Position numbers and translations under genes: made by a program. Below, in pieces: positions 18,438 to 28,436 of a DNA stretch of 64,000 nt. The notes below the pieces were generated by a model. That model did no database searches, had not been told where the DNA came from, and was given only the letters and a program-made list of their open reading frames with translations. This stretch comes from Emcibacter sp. (GTDB lineage: Bacteria; Pseudomonadota; Alphaproteobacteria; Sphingomonadales; Emcibacteraceae): positions 1 to 64,000 of the forward strand of contig JAIOYI010000008.1 of NCBI GenBank assembly GCA_021741205.1, read 5' to 3'. Positions within the stretch are counted from its first letter, which is position 1. Each line of letters starts with the position of its first letter.

Positions 18438-19224
18438 TATTCTTGATAAAATTGCCGCCGACAAACGTCTTTATGTGGAATCCTGCAAAACAAAAATACC
18501 CTTAAGCATTTTGGAAAAAAAGGCAAAGGCAGCGGATCCCACAAGAGGATTTTACAACAGCCTATGCAAAGCCAAACAAGAAAATCGCTTTGGTCTCATT
18601 TGTGAAATAAAAAAGGCAAGTCCAAGCAAGGGACTTATTCGGGCTGACTTTAACCCACCCGAACTTGCAAAAGCCTATAAAAAAGGCGGTGCTAGTTGTT
18701 TGTCTATTCTCACTGATATTCCCTATTTTCAGGGTTGTGATGATTATCTGATAGCCGCTCGTGATATTTGTTCTCTGCCCGTTCTGCGTAAGGACTTTAT
18801 GATAGACCCCTATCAGGTGATTGAGGCGCGCGCCATGGGAGCTGATTGCATTTTGTTGATTATGGCAATGCTTGATGATGTCTTAGCCCATGATCTTGAA
18901 CAGGTCGCAGATGAACTGGGCCTTGACGTTCTTATTGAAACCCATGATGAGGATGAAATGGAACGTGCTCTTAAACTAAAAAGTAAACTTATTGGTATAA
19001 ACAACAGAAATTTAAAAACTTTTGACGTTTCCCTTGATGTCACATTACGACTTTCAAAATTGGTGGAGCCCCATAGGATGCTGGTGAGTGAGAGTGGTAT
19101 ATTTGCCCATGATGATCTTATCATGTTACAAGAGAAGACGGGAATCAACAGCTTTCTCATTGGAGAATCCCTCATGCGGCAAGATGATGTTGCCGTTGCC
19201 ACCCGCAACTTAATCGGAGGATAA
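18430..19224 (+). CDS. trpC: Indole-3-glycerol-phosphate synthase
   Basis: TrpC closes the indole ring from CdRP. The 264-residue TIM barrel has catalytic-lysine strands [12 protein letters not shown] and [13 protein letters not shown], the phosphate site near LVSESGI, and [12 protein letters not shown]. Its ATG lies 8 bases inside trpD. It is a stand-alone TrpC with no fused TrpF domain. trpF, trpB and trpA are not in the window. Confidence 0.97.
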   Translation: MSNILDKIAADKRLYVESCKTKIPLSILEKKAKAADPTRGFYNSLCKAKQENRFGLICEIKKASPSKGLIRADFNPPELAKAYKKGGASCLSILTDIPYFQGCDDYLIAARDICSLPVLRKDFMIDPYQVIEARAMGADCILLIMAMLDDVLAHDLEQVADELGLDVLIETHDEDEMERALKLKSKLIGINNRNLKTFDVSLDVTLRLSKLVEPHRMLVSESGIFAHDDLIMLQEKTGINSFLIGESLMRQDDVAVATRNLIGG

Positions 19225-19227
19225 ACA

Positions 19228-19707
19228 ATGTCCAAACTGACCCATCTGGATAAAGACGGCAAAGCAAGCATGGTTGATGTATCTCTAAAGCCCGAAACCC
19301 ATCGCCGTGCCGAGGCACGAGGGCGCATTTATATGATGCCTGCAACACTTGCTCTCATTGAAAGTGGCGGCGTTAAAAAGGGCGATGTTTTCTCTGTTGC
19401 TCGCCTGGCAGGTATTATGGCAGCAAAGAAAACTGCCGATCTTATTCCGCTCTGTCACCCTTTACCGCTTCATAATGTGCAAGTAGACCTTGTCGCTCAT
19501 GAAGCGGAAAGCTGCGTGGAAATAACAGCAAGTGCTAATCTCTTTGGTCGTACTGGCATTGAAATGGAGGTATTAACCGCCGTATCCGTTGCAGCTCTTG
19601 CCATTTATGATATGTGTAAGGCCGCGGATAGGGGCATGCGCATTTCTGATATCCATCTTACCCATAAATCTGGCGGAAAATCAGGTGAATTTAACGCCAC
19701 ACCGTGA
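19228..19707 (+). CDS. moaC: Cyclic pyranopterin monophosphate synthase
   Basis: MoaC rearranges the MoaA product to cyclic pyranopterin in molybdenum cofactor synthesis. The 159-residue protein has the family motifs MVDVS, LIPLCHPLPL and the catalytic-lysine segment MCKAADRGM, with the C-terminal KSGGKSG. It starts 3 bases after trpC with GGAGG upstream, so it is co-transcribed with the trp genes, an alphaproteobacterial arrangement. moeA follows after one small gene. Confidence 0.97.
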   Translation: MSKLTHLDKDGKASMVDVSLKPETHRRAEARGRIYMMPATLALIESGGVKKGDVFSVARLAGIMAAKKTADLIPLCHPLPLHNVQVDLVAHEAESCVEITASANLFGRTGIEMEVLTAVSVAALAIYDMCKAADRGMRISDIHLTHKSGGKSGEFNATP

Positions 19708-19835
19708 ATAATTATTAATATGTAAATAATCTATTTTTACGCTATACTCTCCCTCTAGTATTTTATCTGCAGTAATCAATAAGTTTTTTTTAACATTATT
19801 TATAGTTAACTCAACTGATACAGAGGAAAAATATA

Positions 19836-20222
19836 ATGGATAACGAAACAAAAGAAAAATTTCTAAAGATCGCCCTCACCCTTTTTGGCGTTATTTTTTT
19901 ACTGATCTATCCGCTTGGGTATGTCTGGCCCGAAGGTTGGATTTGGCATGGTGGAGAAGGACGCTATTATCTTCAAATGATTATCGGCCTTTATGCCGTG
20001 CTCGGCATTTTTCTAATTATGGCCGCAAAAAATCCTAGCGAGCATAAAAGTCTGATCTCTTTTACAATCTGGTCTAGTCTGGTGCATGCCATTATTATGG
20101 CGGTTCAGGCCTTTGGGGATACCCATGAAACAGGCCATTTAATGGGTGATGTTCCTGCTCTTATTCTTGTTGCTGTTGTTCTTTGGTATCTTTCTCCAAG
20201 GAAAACAGAATCTCAGGAATAG
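19836..20222 (+). CDS. Small four-helix membrane protein, DUF6632-like
   Basis: The 128-residue protein has four hydrophobic segments, at roughly residues 12-30, 45-62, 70-88 and 100-116. It has short conserved-looking loops: AAKNPSEHKSLISF, then HAIIMAVQAFGDTHE and GHLMGDVPALIL. From memory this pattern matches the uncharacterised DUF6632 family, and I have not been able to search. A good SD (AGAGGA) precedes the ATG. It lies between moaC and moeA but with 128 bases upstream, so it may have its own promoter. Function unknown. Confidence 0.7.
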   Translation: MDNETKEKFLKIALTLFGVIFLLIYPLGYVWPEGWIWHGGEGRYYLQMIIGLYAVLGIFLIMAAKNPSEHKSLISFTIWSSLVHAIIMAVQAFGDTHETGHLMGDVPALILVAVVLWYLSPRKTESQE

Positions 20223-20253
20223 CGTTATCTGTAAATTATAAAGAGGTTAAAAG

Positions 20254-21471
20254 ATGGCATTGATGCCCGTTGAACAAGCCCTAATGATTATCTCTGCCGT
20301 CTTTAACCCCCTTAAAACAGAAAATTTACCTCTAAACCAGACATTAGGACGTACCTTAGCCAAGGATCAATTTGCCGCCATCACCCAGCCTCCCTTTGAT
20401 GCCTCGGCCATGGATGGCTATGCGGTAAGAACAGAAGATGTTGTTCATTACCCCGTTGATCTTCATGTTATAGGGGAAGCCCCCGCTGGAAAGTCTTACC
20501 AAGGACGGGTAGAATTCAGAACCGCTGTACGCATATTCACAGGCGGTCCTGTGCCCGACGGCGCCGATGCGGTAATCATACAGGAAAATACAGAACGACT
20601 GAGCCAAGATAAAGTGCGCCTATTATCGCCCGTGTCTATAGGACAGAATATCCGTCCCGCTGGTAATGATTTTGCGAAAGATCAATGCCTTGCTAAGGCA
20701 GGCATAGTTATCACCTCCCGTCATATTGGCATGTTGGCTGCCGCCAATATCCCCCAAGTAGACGTCACGAGAAAACCCCGTATTGCACTTTTATCCACGG
20801 GTGATGAATTGATCAATGTTGGGGAAAATGTAGGCCCAGATCAAATTATAAGCTCGAACAATCCCTTGCTTTCCTCGCTCATTATGGAAAATGGCGGAGA
20901 AGTCATTGACCTTGGTATTGCCAAGGATAACGAGGCCGCCCTTGAAGAAAAAATCACCCTTCTTAATGCCACAAAAAATATTGATCTATTTATTACAATT
21001 GGCGGTGCATCGGTCGGCGATCATGATTTGGTTCAAAAGGTGCTTAGCAAGCATGGTCTTAAAATCAATTTCTGGAAAATTGCCATTCGTCCCGGAAAGC
21101 CCATGATCTTTGGGGAATTTAATGGAATTCCTATGATTGGGTTGCCGGGAAATCCTTCGTCTGCCTATGTTTGTGCCATAAATTTTATGTTACCTGCTCT
21201 TCATATTATGCTCGGACGAAACCAGGTAGGTGCCGCAAAATCATTTGCTATACTCGCCCATGATCTGCCCGAAAACGGGGATCGGCAGGATTATATGCGA
21301 GCCCATTACTCAGAAAATGACAAGGGGGTGAAAATTATCAGCGCAAGCTCCCGTCAGGATAGCGCAAAACTCAGCAGCCTCGCCCATGCCAACTGTTTGC
21401 TTGTGCGGCCTCCTCACGCCCCAATTGCCCACAAAGGCGATCTGGTCGAAATTCTGTTGCTCATCCCTTGA
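20254..21471 (+). CDS. moeA: Molybdopterin molybdenumtransferase MoeA
   Basis: MoeA inserts molybdate into adenylated molybdopterin. The 405-residue protein shows the N-terminal PPFDASAMDGYAVR motif, the FTGGPVPDGADAVI stretch, and the MogA-like domain with LLSTGDEL and TIGGASVGDHD, then GLPGNPSS. Length is normal. It belongs to the moaC neighbourhood and precedes lexA by 63 bases. Confidence 0.96.
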   Translation: MALMPVEQALMIISAVFNPLKTENLPLNQTLGRTLAKDQFAAITQPPFDASAMDGYAVRTEDVVHYPVDLHVIGEAPAGKSYQGRVEFRTAVRIFTGGPVPDGADAVIIQENTERLSQDKVRLLSPVSIGQNIRPAGNDFAKDQCLAKAGIVITSRHIGMLAAANIPQVDVTRKPRIALLSTGDELINVGENVGPDQIISSNNPLLSSLIMENGGEVIDLGIAKDNEAALEEKITLLNATKNIDLFITIGGASVGDHDLVQKVLSKHGLKINFWKIAIRPGKPMIFGEFNGIPMIGLPGNPSSAYVCAINFMLPALHIMLGRNQVGAAKSFAILAHDLPENGDRQDYMRAHYSENDKGVKIISASSRQDSAKLSSLAHANCLLVRPPHAPIAHKGDLVEILLLIP

Positions 21472-21487
21472 CAAAAGAATATAAATA

Positions 21488-21502
21488 GAACATAAATAAA
21501 AC
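21488..21502 (+). promoter_or_regulatory. LexA operator-like site upstream of lexA
   Basis: The sequence GAACATAAATAAAAC matches the alphaproteobacterial SOS box GAAC-N7-GAAC at seven of eight defined bases; the second half-site is AAAC. It lies 33 bases before the lexA ATG, where autorepression would be expected. The match is imperfect, so strength or function is uncertain. Confidence 0.6.
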
Positions 21503-21534
21503 AAAGTAAGACTAGCTCTATCAGGAGGCAGCCA

Positions 21535-22215
21535 ATGTTGACCAGCAAACAACGCAATTTATTGCTCTTTATTCATGAAAAATTACAGGAAACTGGGGTT
21601 TCTCCATCCTTTGACGAAATGAAAGAGGCGCTTAATCTAAAATCAAAATCTGGGATTCATAGGCTTATTGGCGCACTTGAGGAACGAAAATTTATTCGAC
21701 GCCTGCCAAACCGCGCCCGTGCCTTGGAAATTTTGCGTCTTCCCGATAACGAAGAATCCCATTCAATTGCTCAGGATAATGTCTTTAAAACTGATTTTAG
21801 CAAAAAACAAGTGTCTAAAACCGAAACCGATCCTCATATGATTGAAATTCCCCTGCATGGTAAAATTGCGGCGGGAACCCCTATTGAGGCCTTGGAACAT
21901 TATGAAAATATTTCAATCCCTCTTTCTATGGTTGGGAGCGGAAGCCATTATGCCCTTGAAATTGATGGTGATTCTATGATGGAGGCTGGCATTTTGGACG
22001 GTGATACCATTATTGTGCAACGCTGTGATAGGGCGGAAAATGGAGCCATTGTTGTGGCCTTAATTGACGAAGAAGAAGCCACCCTTAAAACTCTGTATAA
22101 AAAGGGACCTGACATTGCCCTTGAACCCTCTAATCGGGATTATGAGACCATGACCTATCCCGCAAACCGTGTTCGCATTCAGGGAAGGTTAGTGGGGTTA
22201 TTACGGCAATATTAG
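21535..22215 (+). CDS. lexA: SOS repressor LexA
   Basis: LexA represses DNA damage genes and cleaves itself with RecA. The 226-residue protein has an N-terminal winged helix beginning MLTSKQRNLLLFIHEKLQE, the Ala-Gly cleavage site in GKIAAGTPIEA, the catalytic serine in DGDSMMEAGI and the catalytic lysine in ATLKTLY. A strong AGGAGG lies before the ATG. An operator-like site upstream indicates autoregulation. It ends facing comEC with 27 bases between. Confidence 0.97.
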   Translation: MLTSKQRNLLLFIHEKLQETGVSPSFDEMKEALNLKSKSGIHRLIGALEERKFIRRLPNRARALEILRLPDNEESHSIAQDNVFKTDFSKKQVSKTETDPHMIEIPLHGKIAAGTPIEALEHYENISIPLSMVGSGSHYALEIDGDSMMEAGILDGDTIIVQRCDRAENGAIVVALIDEEEATLKTLYKKGPDIALEPSNRDYETMTYPANRVRIQGRLVGLLRQY

Positions 22216-22242
22216 GATAATGAAAATATTACTGAATATAAA

Positions 22243-24345
22243 CTATTGCCCCCTACTCCACGGCCTGTTTCCTCTGCTGTCAACCACGGTTTCAACCCTT
22301 ATAACATCCCCTGTGTTATGAGGCAGCCATAAGGCATAACCCCCCTTATTATAAAAATCCCATTTATCAATGACAAGGGTTGCAGACGGACATGGCACCT
22401 CCACAGGAACCAAGCTTATGACAATTTCTGCGTTGATACAGTCTTCGGTTAAGGCCATTTCGTCCTTCACAAGAGCAATCAATATTTCAGACTGTGTTTG
22501 CAAGGGACGGTAAAGACAGCTTAACGCATCGCAAGTCATCCAAGAATCGCCGTCCGTATTTTCCTCATTATAACTCCATTTTTCTATAGTTTTCTGTCCG
22601 AAATGCTGTGCCCATCGCTCACGGGTCATACGGCCTGCCCGCAGGCTTGACAGGCTAATCTCTTCATTGGCATTTTTCACCCCAATAAGCCGCCCTTTAT
22701 TATCAATTACGATATCAGGTTTTGACGTAAAGAAGGCACTCAAAAAGCCCAAAATAACGACCACTATGCCAATATTTTTCCACGGCAATCGCCAAATAAT
22801 AAACCATAATCCTCCCATTACCATAATGATGAGAGAGGCAATACCGTAAGCTGGAATAAGACTATAAGAGCCTGGTGCATGGGAAATCGTTTTTGCCACG
22901 AACATAATGGCCTCGAGCCCATAAGACATAGGGTAAAGAGCCAAAAAACCAAGCCCTATCGGTGCCAAGATCAAATAAACAACCACACAAGGCATGACAA
23001 ATGACGCCATAATCGGCATGGCTAACAGATTGGCGAGCAAGCCATATTGAACAAGTTTATTAAAATGAAACAAGGCAAAGGGGGCAATAGCGAGTTCAGC
23101 GATCAAAGTCGTCAGCAATATGGTGGCAATATAATAGCCCGTTTTTTTAATCCAGCCGCTATTTTTATTGCCATTATTTTTAGTGTATGAGCCGCTTAAA
23201 AAACCGTTCCTTTCAGTTATTTTTTCATAAGCCGCAATCAATGCCACCACGGCGGCAAAAGACATCTGAAAGCTCACCGACAATAAGACTTCCGGCGTTA
23301 AGATAAGAATGATCATAGCGGCAATGGCCACTAACCGAAGCGATATGGCCTTACGGTCGGTAAGTATGCCAAGAAATAAGATACAGGCCATAATGAAGGC
23401 GCGCACAGTCGGCACAGAACCCCCACTCATATATACATAGATAATGCCCGCACCAATAGCAATCAATGCCGCCCATTTTTTAATGGGATAGCGTAAAGTC
23501 AGAAATTCTGACCGTGACAACAAAAACCGAGAGAAGAAAAAAGCCGCTCCGCATAATAGTCCCATATGCAGCCCAGAAATCGCAAGCAAATGGGCAAGAC
23601 CGGAATTTCGCATATTATCCGCAACATCTTGCGATATTCCCTCTCGCATCCCTGTAATCAGAGCAGACGCAAGCCCACCCGCATCCCCCTGAATAATGTT
23701 ACGGATATTTTCGGATATAATTTGTCTTTGATGCGTTCCAAGACCAATGGCTTTTGGACCCTTTTCAAGAATTTCAGGTTTGCTGATCGCATATCCCAAG
23801 GCGCCTATGCCTTGAAACCAGATTTGTCTAGCATAATCAAAATCATTTGGCATAGCGGGGGACGGTAGTGGCATCAATCCCGCTCTTATTTTAATTTTAT
23901 CCCCAGGATAAGGTAAATCATCATATTTATGAACCTTAAGGCGAATTTTATTAAGTGGGCGACTGCCCTTTATTTCATTGTAAAAATTGGGGTTTTCCAA
24001 AATTATGTGCAATTTTCCGTCATTATAATGTCGCACATCCGTGACAAGCCCCGTAATCATCCGTGGCAACAAATTTTTTCCAAGAACAGGCGTTGCGAGA
24101 AAATATGTTCTTATATTAGCAGACAAAAACCCGCTAGTGACGATCACCATAATGATGAACATTATCCTCATAAGAAAATAGCGCCGAAAAAGGATAAAGC
24201 TCAACAACAGAACAATACAAACCGTCGTTGCCATATATAAAGGAGGTTCAATTGCCAAGGAAAAATATAAACCAATACCAACGGCAAATAAAACCGGAGA
24301 CCACAAAATTAATCTGTCATATTCCTGATAAAGAACTTCTTCCAA
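22243..24345 (-). CDS. comEC: ComEC/Rec2 family DNA-uptake channel protein
   Basis: The 700-residue polytopic protein has an N-terminal DUF4131-like membrane and soluble region, then the ComEC core with LAHLLAISGLHMGLLCGA and the GGSVPTVRAFIMA helix. The C-terminal ~180 residues begin PDIVIDNKGRLIGV. They lack a recognisable HxHxDH metallo-beta-lactamase motif, so the nuclease-like domain looks degenerate. The channel would move single-stranded DNA across the inner membrane. The best start is TTG at 24345, since no ATG occurs in the first 35 codons. It diverges from gltX. Confidence 0.87.
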   Translation of the reverse strand: MEEVLYQEYDRLILWSPVLFAVGIGLYFSLAIEPPLYMATTVCIVLLLSFILFRRYFLMRIMFIIMVIVTSGFLSANIRTYFLATPVLGKNLLPRMITGLVTDVRHYNDGKLHIILENPNFYNEIKGSRPLNKIRLKVHKYDDLPYPGDKIKIRAGLMPLPSPAMPNDFDYARQIWFQGIGALGYAISKPEILEKGPKAIGLGTHQRQIISENIRNIIQGDAGGLASALITGMREGISQDVADNMRNSGLAHLLAISGLHMGLLCGAAFFFSRFLLSRSEFLTLRYPIKKWAALIAIGAGIIYVYMSGGSVPTVRAFIMACILFLGILTDRKAISLRLVAIAAMIILILTPEVLLSVSFQMSFAAVVALIAAYEKITERNGFLSGSYTKNNGNKNSGWIKKTGYYIATILLTTLIAELAIAPFALFHFNKLVQYGLLANLLAMPIMASFVMPCVVVYLILAPIGLGFLALYPMSYGLEAIMFVAKTISHAPGSYSLIPAYGIASLIIMVMGGLWFIIWRLPWKNIGIVVVILGFLSAFFTSKPDIVIDNKGRLIGVKNANEEISLSSLRAGRMTRERWAQHFGQKTIEKWSYNEENTDGDSWMTCDALSCLYRPLQTQSEILIALVKDEMALTEDCINAEIVISLVPVEVPCPSATLVIDKWDFYNKGGYALWLPHNTGDVIRVETVVDSRGNRPWSRGQ

Positions 24346-24605
24346 CTTATTAATTTTCTATTCCCTCTTTCAAATATTTCTTTTTTTATCATGGATATTC
24401 TCTTAACCTATCAAATATTTATCAAGTTAATCAAAAATTTAGCATAAAAGCTTCCCATTTTAGGATAATTTTGCTAGAAAACAGACTATTGAAAAACATC
24501 ATCAGTTATACGTCTTAGAGATTGAGCTATTTCAGAGACGGCAATAACATGTTTATTTTGCATTTATTTCCGCAGAATAATAACTATTTGGAATATATAA
24601 TAGAA

Positions 24606-26015
24606 ATGACGAAGAAAGTTATTACACGCTTCGCCCCTTCTCCTACGGGGTTTTTGCATATCGGTGGCGCAAGAACGGCGCTATTCAATTGGTTATTTGC
24701 CAAACACCACAACGGAGAATTTCTTTTACGCATAGAAGATACTGACCGTAAAAGACTGACCGAAGGTGCGGTTGATGCTATTTTTGAGGGCTTAAACTGG
24801 TTAGGCATCGATCATGATGGTGAGGCCGTAAGTCAGTATGAAAGACGCGATCGTCATGCCGAGGTTGCAAAAGAGCTTTTGGCACAGGGGAATGCTTATT
24901 ATTGTTACTGCTCCACAGAAGAATTAGCAGAAATGCGCGAACGTGCAAAAGCTGAGGGACGTTCTATTGGCTATGACGGCACATGGCGTGACCGTGACCC
25001 ATCAGAGGCCCCAAAGGACGTGCGCCCTGTCGTTCGTTTTAAATCCCCAAATATTGGCCAAACCACCATCAAGGATCAGGTACAAGGTGATGTGGTAGTG
25101 GATAACACTGAACTTGACGATATGATTTTATTACGGGCTGACGGCTCTCCGACCTATATGTTGTCGGTGGTGGTGGATGACCATGATATGGGCGTGACAT
25201 ACGTCATTAGGGGAGACGATCATTTAACCAATGCAGCCCGTCAGACACAGCTTATTGAGGCCATTGGATGGGCGTTGCCTGTTTATGCTCATATACCCCT
25301 TATTCATGGGCCAGACGGCGCGAAACTCTCTAAAAGACATGGCGCCCTTGGTGTTGAAGCCTATCGGGATATGGGATATCTACCCAGTGCCATAAAAAAT
25401 TATCTTTTACGGCTCGGTTGGTCTCATGGTGATGATGAAATTATCTCAGAAGAAGAGGCCATTCTATGGTTTGATCTAAACGGCATCGGAAAATCACCGT
25501 CCCGTTTTGATTTTGCCAAGCTCGAAAATATGAATGGTCTTTATATTCGTGAAAAGGAATCCAACAAAACATTAGTGGACATCTGTCGACCCATCATTGA
25601 AAAATCTTTAAACAGAAATTTGACTGAACATGAAGTTTCGCTACTGATCAATGCTATGGATGAATTTAAACCTCGGGCAAAAAATATTAATGAGCTTGCG
25701 GCAAGCACATTATTCCTTTTTACCTCACGCCCATTAATGATGAATGACAAAGCTGAAAAAATATTGTCCAGCGATGCAAAAGCAATACTCGCTGAGCTTA
25801 TTCCTCTCTTGGAGACGTCCAAAAGCTGGGATATATCTACATTGGAGGCTGATATTAAAGCCTTTTCTGAAGAAAAAGCCATAAAACTTGGCAATATTGC
25901 ACAACCAATAAGAGCTTCTTTGACGGGGAGCAATGTTTCTCCCGGAATTTTCGATATATTAGTTTGGCTCGGAAAAGAAGAAAGTTTAAATAGACTAAAA
26001 GACCAAACAAATTGA
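24606..26015 (+). CDS. gltX: Glutamyl-tRNA synthetase
   Basis: GltX charges tRNA-Glu. The protein has the class I signature in RFAPSPTGFLHIGGART (HIGH-like) and KLSKRHGA (KMSKS-like), with an alpha-helical anticodon-binding domain after about residue 320. I chose the ATG at 24606 (MTKKVITRFAPSP, 469 residues). A TTG at 24522 or ATG at 24549 would add residues not found in the family. The gene diverges from comEC and precedes gltA. Confidence 0.96.
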   Translation: MTKKVITRFAPSPTGFLHIGGARTALFNWLFAKHHNGEFLLRIEDTDRKRLTEGAVDAIFEGLNWLGIDHDGEAVSQYERRDRHAEVAKELLAQGNAYYCYCSTEELAEMRERAKAEGRSIGYDGTWRDRDPSEAPKDVRPVVRFKSPNIGQTTIKDQVQGDVVVDNTELDDMILLRADGSPTYMLSVVVDDHDMGVTYVIRGDDHLTNAARQTQLIEAIGWALPVYAHIPLIHGPDGAKLSKRHGALGVEAYRDMGYLPSAIKNYLLRLGWSHGDDEIISEEEAILWFDLNGIGKSPSRFDFAKLENMNGLYIREKESNKTLVDICRPIIEKSLNRNLTEHEVSLLINAMDEFKPRAKNINELAASTLFLFTSRPLMMNDKAEKILSSDAKAILAELIPLLETSKSWDISTLEADIKAFSEEKAIKLGNIAQPIRASLTGSNVSPGIFDILVWLGKEESLNRLKDQTN

Positions 26016-26036
26016 TTTTACAAATTTTGTAAAATC
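26014..26036 (+). terminator. Inverted repeat at the gltX stop
   Basis: GATTTTACAAA and TTTGTAAAATC form a perfect 11-bp inverted repeat around a single central T, starting within the gltX stop codon. It is AT-rich and followed by TTAATAATTTTT. It could end gltX transcripts or bind a dimeric regulator before gltA. Confidence 0.45.
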
Positions 26037-26174
26037 TTAATAATTTTTAACATCTCTATGAGATATGATGCCTGAATTATATCTTCTGAGTCGTTAAATA
26101 AAAACAACGATGGAACGGCATAATATTTTTTACATGCTGTTTCCTACAACTGTTAATATGAAAGATGTGGGTTT

Positions 26175-27491
26175 ATGATAAAAAATGTATTTGATAAAAC
26201 GGTCTCAAATAAAAAAGCGACCCTTACAATTGATGGCAAGTCCCTTGAATTACCAATTTATTCAGGTTCCATAGGTCCAGATGTCATTGATATTCGAAAA
26301 CTTTATGCGGAAACGGGCATGTTCACCTATGACCCAGGATTTACCTCTACGGCAAGTTGCGAATCAAGCATAACTTACATTGATGGCGACGAAGGCATTC
26401 TGCTTTACCGTGGTTATCCCATTGATCAGCTGGCTGAAAAAAGCGACTTTATGGAAGTTGCTTATTTGTTGTTGAATGGCGAACTGCCCAATCTCACTGA
26501 AAAAAACGATTTTGTTAAAACCATCACTTACCATACAATGGTTCATGACCAGATGAATTCTCTTTTCAAAGGGTTTCGCCGAGATGCCCACCCCATGGCC
26601 ATTATGGTGGGTGTATTAGGGGCCATGTCCGCTTTCTATCATGATAGTCTTGATATTAATGATCCAATACAAAGAAAGATTGCCTCTCATCGCCTGATTG
26701 CAAAAATCCCAACGATTGCCGCCATGGCCTATAAATACTCCATCGGGCAGGCTTTTGTTTATCCCAGAAATAATATGAGTTATGCGGAAAATTTTCTTTA
26801 TATGACGTTTGCCGTTCCCCAGTGCGAGGAATATTTTGGCAATCCTATATTGACCAAAGCCATGGATAAGATTTTCATTCTTCATGCCGATCATGAACAA
26901 AATGCATCAACATCCACGGTTAGGCTGGCGGGATCATCTGGGGCTAACCCCTTTGCCTGTATTGCGGCGGGCATTGCATCACTTTGGGGACCTGCACATG
27001 GCGGTGCTAATGAAGCCTGCCTTAATATGCTAGGCGAGATTGGTCACGTAAGCCGTATTCCTGAATTTATTGAGCGCGCCAAAGACAAGAATGACCCCTT
27101 CCGACTTATGGGTTTTGGTCACAGAGTTTATAAGAATTTTGATCCCCGCGCCCAAGTACTCGCCAAGGCCGCCAAAGAGGTTCTTGATGAGCTTGGTGTC
27201 AATGACCCCTTGCTTGATGTAGCCCGTGAATTAGAACGCATTGCGCTTGAAGACGACTATTTCAAGGAAAAGAAACTTTATCCTAATGTGGATTTCTATT
27301 CTGGCATTATATTAAAGGCCATGGGTTTCCCAACAGAAATGTTTACGGTATTATTTGCCCTTGCCAGAACAACAGGTTGGGTTTCACAGTGGGCCGAAAT
27401 GGTAGAAGATCCTACTCAAAAGATTGGTCGTCCTCGTCAATTATTTACTGGTGATACCATGCGGGATTTTATCAATATTTCAAAAAGATAA
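26175..27491 (+). CDS. gltA: Citrate synthase
   Basis: GltA condenses oxaloacetate and acetyl-CoA in the TCA cycle. The 438-residue protein is the Gram-negative hexameric type, with [20 protein letters not shown] near residue 60. Active-site segments are [10 protein letters not shown] (His), [14 protein letters not shown] (His) and YPNVDFYSG (Asp). About 160 AT-rich bases precede it, so it has its own promoter. A bidirectional terminator follows. Confidence 0.97.
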   Translation: MIKNVFDKTVSNKKATLTIDGKSLELPIYSGSIGPDVIDIRKLYAETGMFTYDPGFTSTASCESSITYIDGDEGILLYRGYPIDQLAEKSDFMEVAYLLLNGELPNLTEKNDFVKTITYHTMVHDQMNSLFKGFRRDAHPMAIMVGVLGAMSAFYHDSLDINDPIQRKIASHRLIAKIPTIAAMAYKYSIGQAFVYPRNNMSYAENFLYMTFAVPQCEEYFGNPILTKAMDKIFILHADHEQNASTSTVRLAGSSGANPFACIAAGIASLWGPAHGGANEACLNMLGEIGHVSRIPEFIERAKDKNDPFRLMGFGHRVYKNFDPRAQVLAKAAKEVLDELGVNDPLLDVARELERIALEDDYFKEKKLYPNVDFYSGIILKAMGFPTEMFTVLFALARTTGWVSQWAEMVEDPTQKIGRPRQLFTGDTMRDFINISKR

Positions 27492-27514
27492 TATTATCTA
27501 TATATCAAAATAAT

Positions 27515-27550
27515 AAGGCCCCCAAAATATTAAAATTTTTGAGGGTCTTT
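27515..27550. terminator. Bidirectional terminator between gltA and gloA
   Basis: AAGGCCCCCAAAA pairs with TTTTTGAGGGTCTT around a short AT loop, with one mismatch. T-rich sequence follows the stem on the plus strand (TCTTTCTTATTTT). The two genes converge here, so one hairpin can serve both. Confidence 0.75.
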
Positions 27551-27556
27551 CTTATT

Positions 27557-27970
27557 TTAGGGTAATGATTCTTCAATAAGCTCAATCATATAACCATCTG
27601 GATCACGAACAAAGGCGATCACCGTAGAGCCATGTTTCATGGGTCCTGGTTTTCTCGGGACTTCTATACCTTGGCGCTCAAATTCTTCACAAATACTATA
27701 AATATCAGAAACACCAATAGCAATATGACCAAAACCATTGCCTAAATCATAGGCTTCCTCACGGTCCCAATTATGGGTTAATTCAATAACAGTATTATTT
27801 TTCTCATTGCCATATCCTAAAAAGGCAAGCGTGAAGCGTCCTTCGGGATAATCATTCCTACGGAACAATTTCATACCCAAATTTACCGTATAAAACGTAA
27901 TAGATTTTTCCAAATCCATTACTCTGATCATCGTATGAAGAATTTTTTTATTCGCACTCATCGCATTCAT
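27557..27970 (-). CDS. gloA: Lactoylglutathione lyase (glyoxalase I)
   Basis: GloA isomerises the methylglyoxal-glutathione hemithioacetal. The protein has the two beta-alpha-beta-beta-beta modules of the VOC fold with metal ligands in HTMIRV (His), VIELTHN (Glu), GFGHIAIGV (His) and YMIELIE (Glu). I placed the start at ATG 27970, 4 bases after the fabZ stop; an ATG at 27961 is also possible. A TTG at 27988 inside fabZ is less likely. It occupies the place after fabZ where lpxA normally stands. Confidence 0.92.
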   Translation of the reverse strand: MNAMSANKKILHTMIRVMDLEKSITFYTVNLGMKLFRRNDYPEGRFTLAFLGYGNEKNNTVIELTHNWDREEAYDLGNGFGHIAIGVSDIYSICEEFERQGIEVPRKPGPMKHGSTVIAFVRDPDGYMIELIEESLP

Positions 27971-27974
27971 TCTA

Positions 27975-28436
27975 TTATTTATCCGCAATCATGGCCGTAA
28001 AGGTTGCCTCTGCCACGACTTGTCCATCAACCTTACCAACCCCGTTAAAACGCCATACAACACCCCTATGGCGTTCTTTAGTGATATGAAGCTCCAATTT
28101 ATTACCAGGCACCACGGGTTTTCTAAATTTTGCATTGTCGATAGACATAAAATAGGTGAGTTTTTCTTCTTCTTCTTCGAGACTGACCATAACGAGTGCA
28201 GCCGCCGATTGAGCCATAGCCTCAACAATCAATACTCCTGGCATCACAGGCTTTCCTGGAAAGTGACCTTGAAAAAACGGTTCATTAATAGTCACACATT
28301 TTATGCCGACCGCTGATTCACCCCGTTTAATTTCTGTGAGTTGATCAATCAATAACATTGGATAGCGGTGTGGAATCAACGCCATAATTTCTTCAATATT
28401 AATCACCGTCTTATCTATACCGCTTTTTTCTAACAT
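27975..28436 (-). CDS. fabZ: 3-hydroxyacyl-ACP dehydratase FabZ
   Basis: FabZ dehydrates 3-hydroxyacyl-ACP in fatty acid elongation. The 153-residue hot-dog protein has the active-site His in [15 protein letters not shown] and the Glu in [10 protein letters not shown] run of five glutamates (LEEEEEK) sits in a surface position. In most Proteobacteria fabZ is embedded between lpxD and lpxA. Here a terminator lies upstream of it and gloA follows, so neither lipid A gene is present. Confidence 0.96.
   Translation of the reverse strand: MLEKSGIDKTVINIEEIMALIPHRYPMLLIDQLTEIKRGESAVGIKCVTINEPFFQGHFPGKPVMPGVLIVEAMAQSAAALVMVSLEEEEEKLTYFMSIDNAKFRKPVVPGNKLELHITKERHRGVVWRFNGVGKVDGQVVAEATFTAMIADK

Noticed and set aside
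24522-24605. N-terminal extension of gltX from TTG 24522
   Set aside because: The added 28 residues have no counterpart in the family; the class I signature begins a few residues after ATG 24606.
28139-28190. TTC-rich run in fabZ as a phase-variable repeat
   Set aside because: Only four to five codons (a Glu run) are repeated and the unit is three bases, so slippage would not shift the frame.
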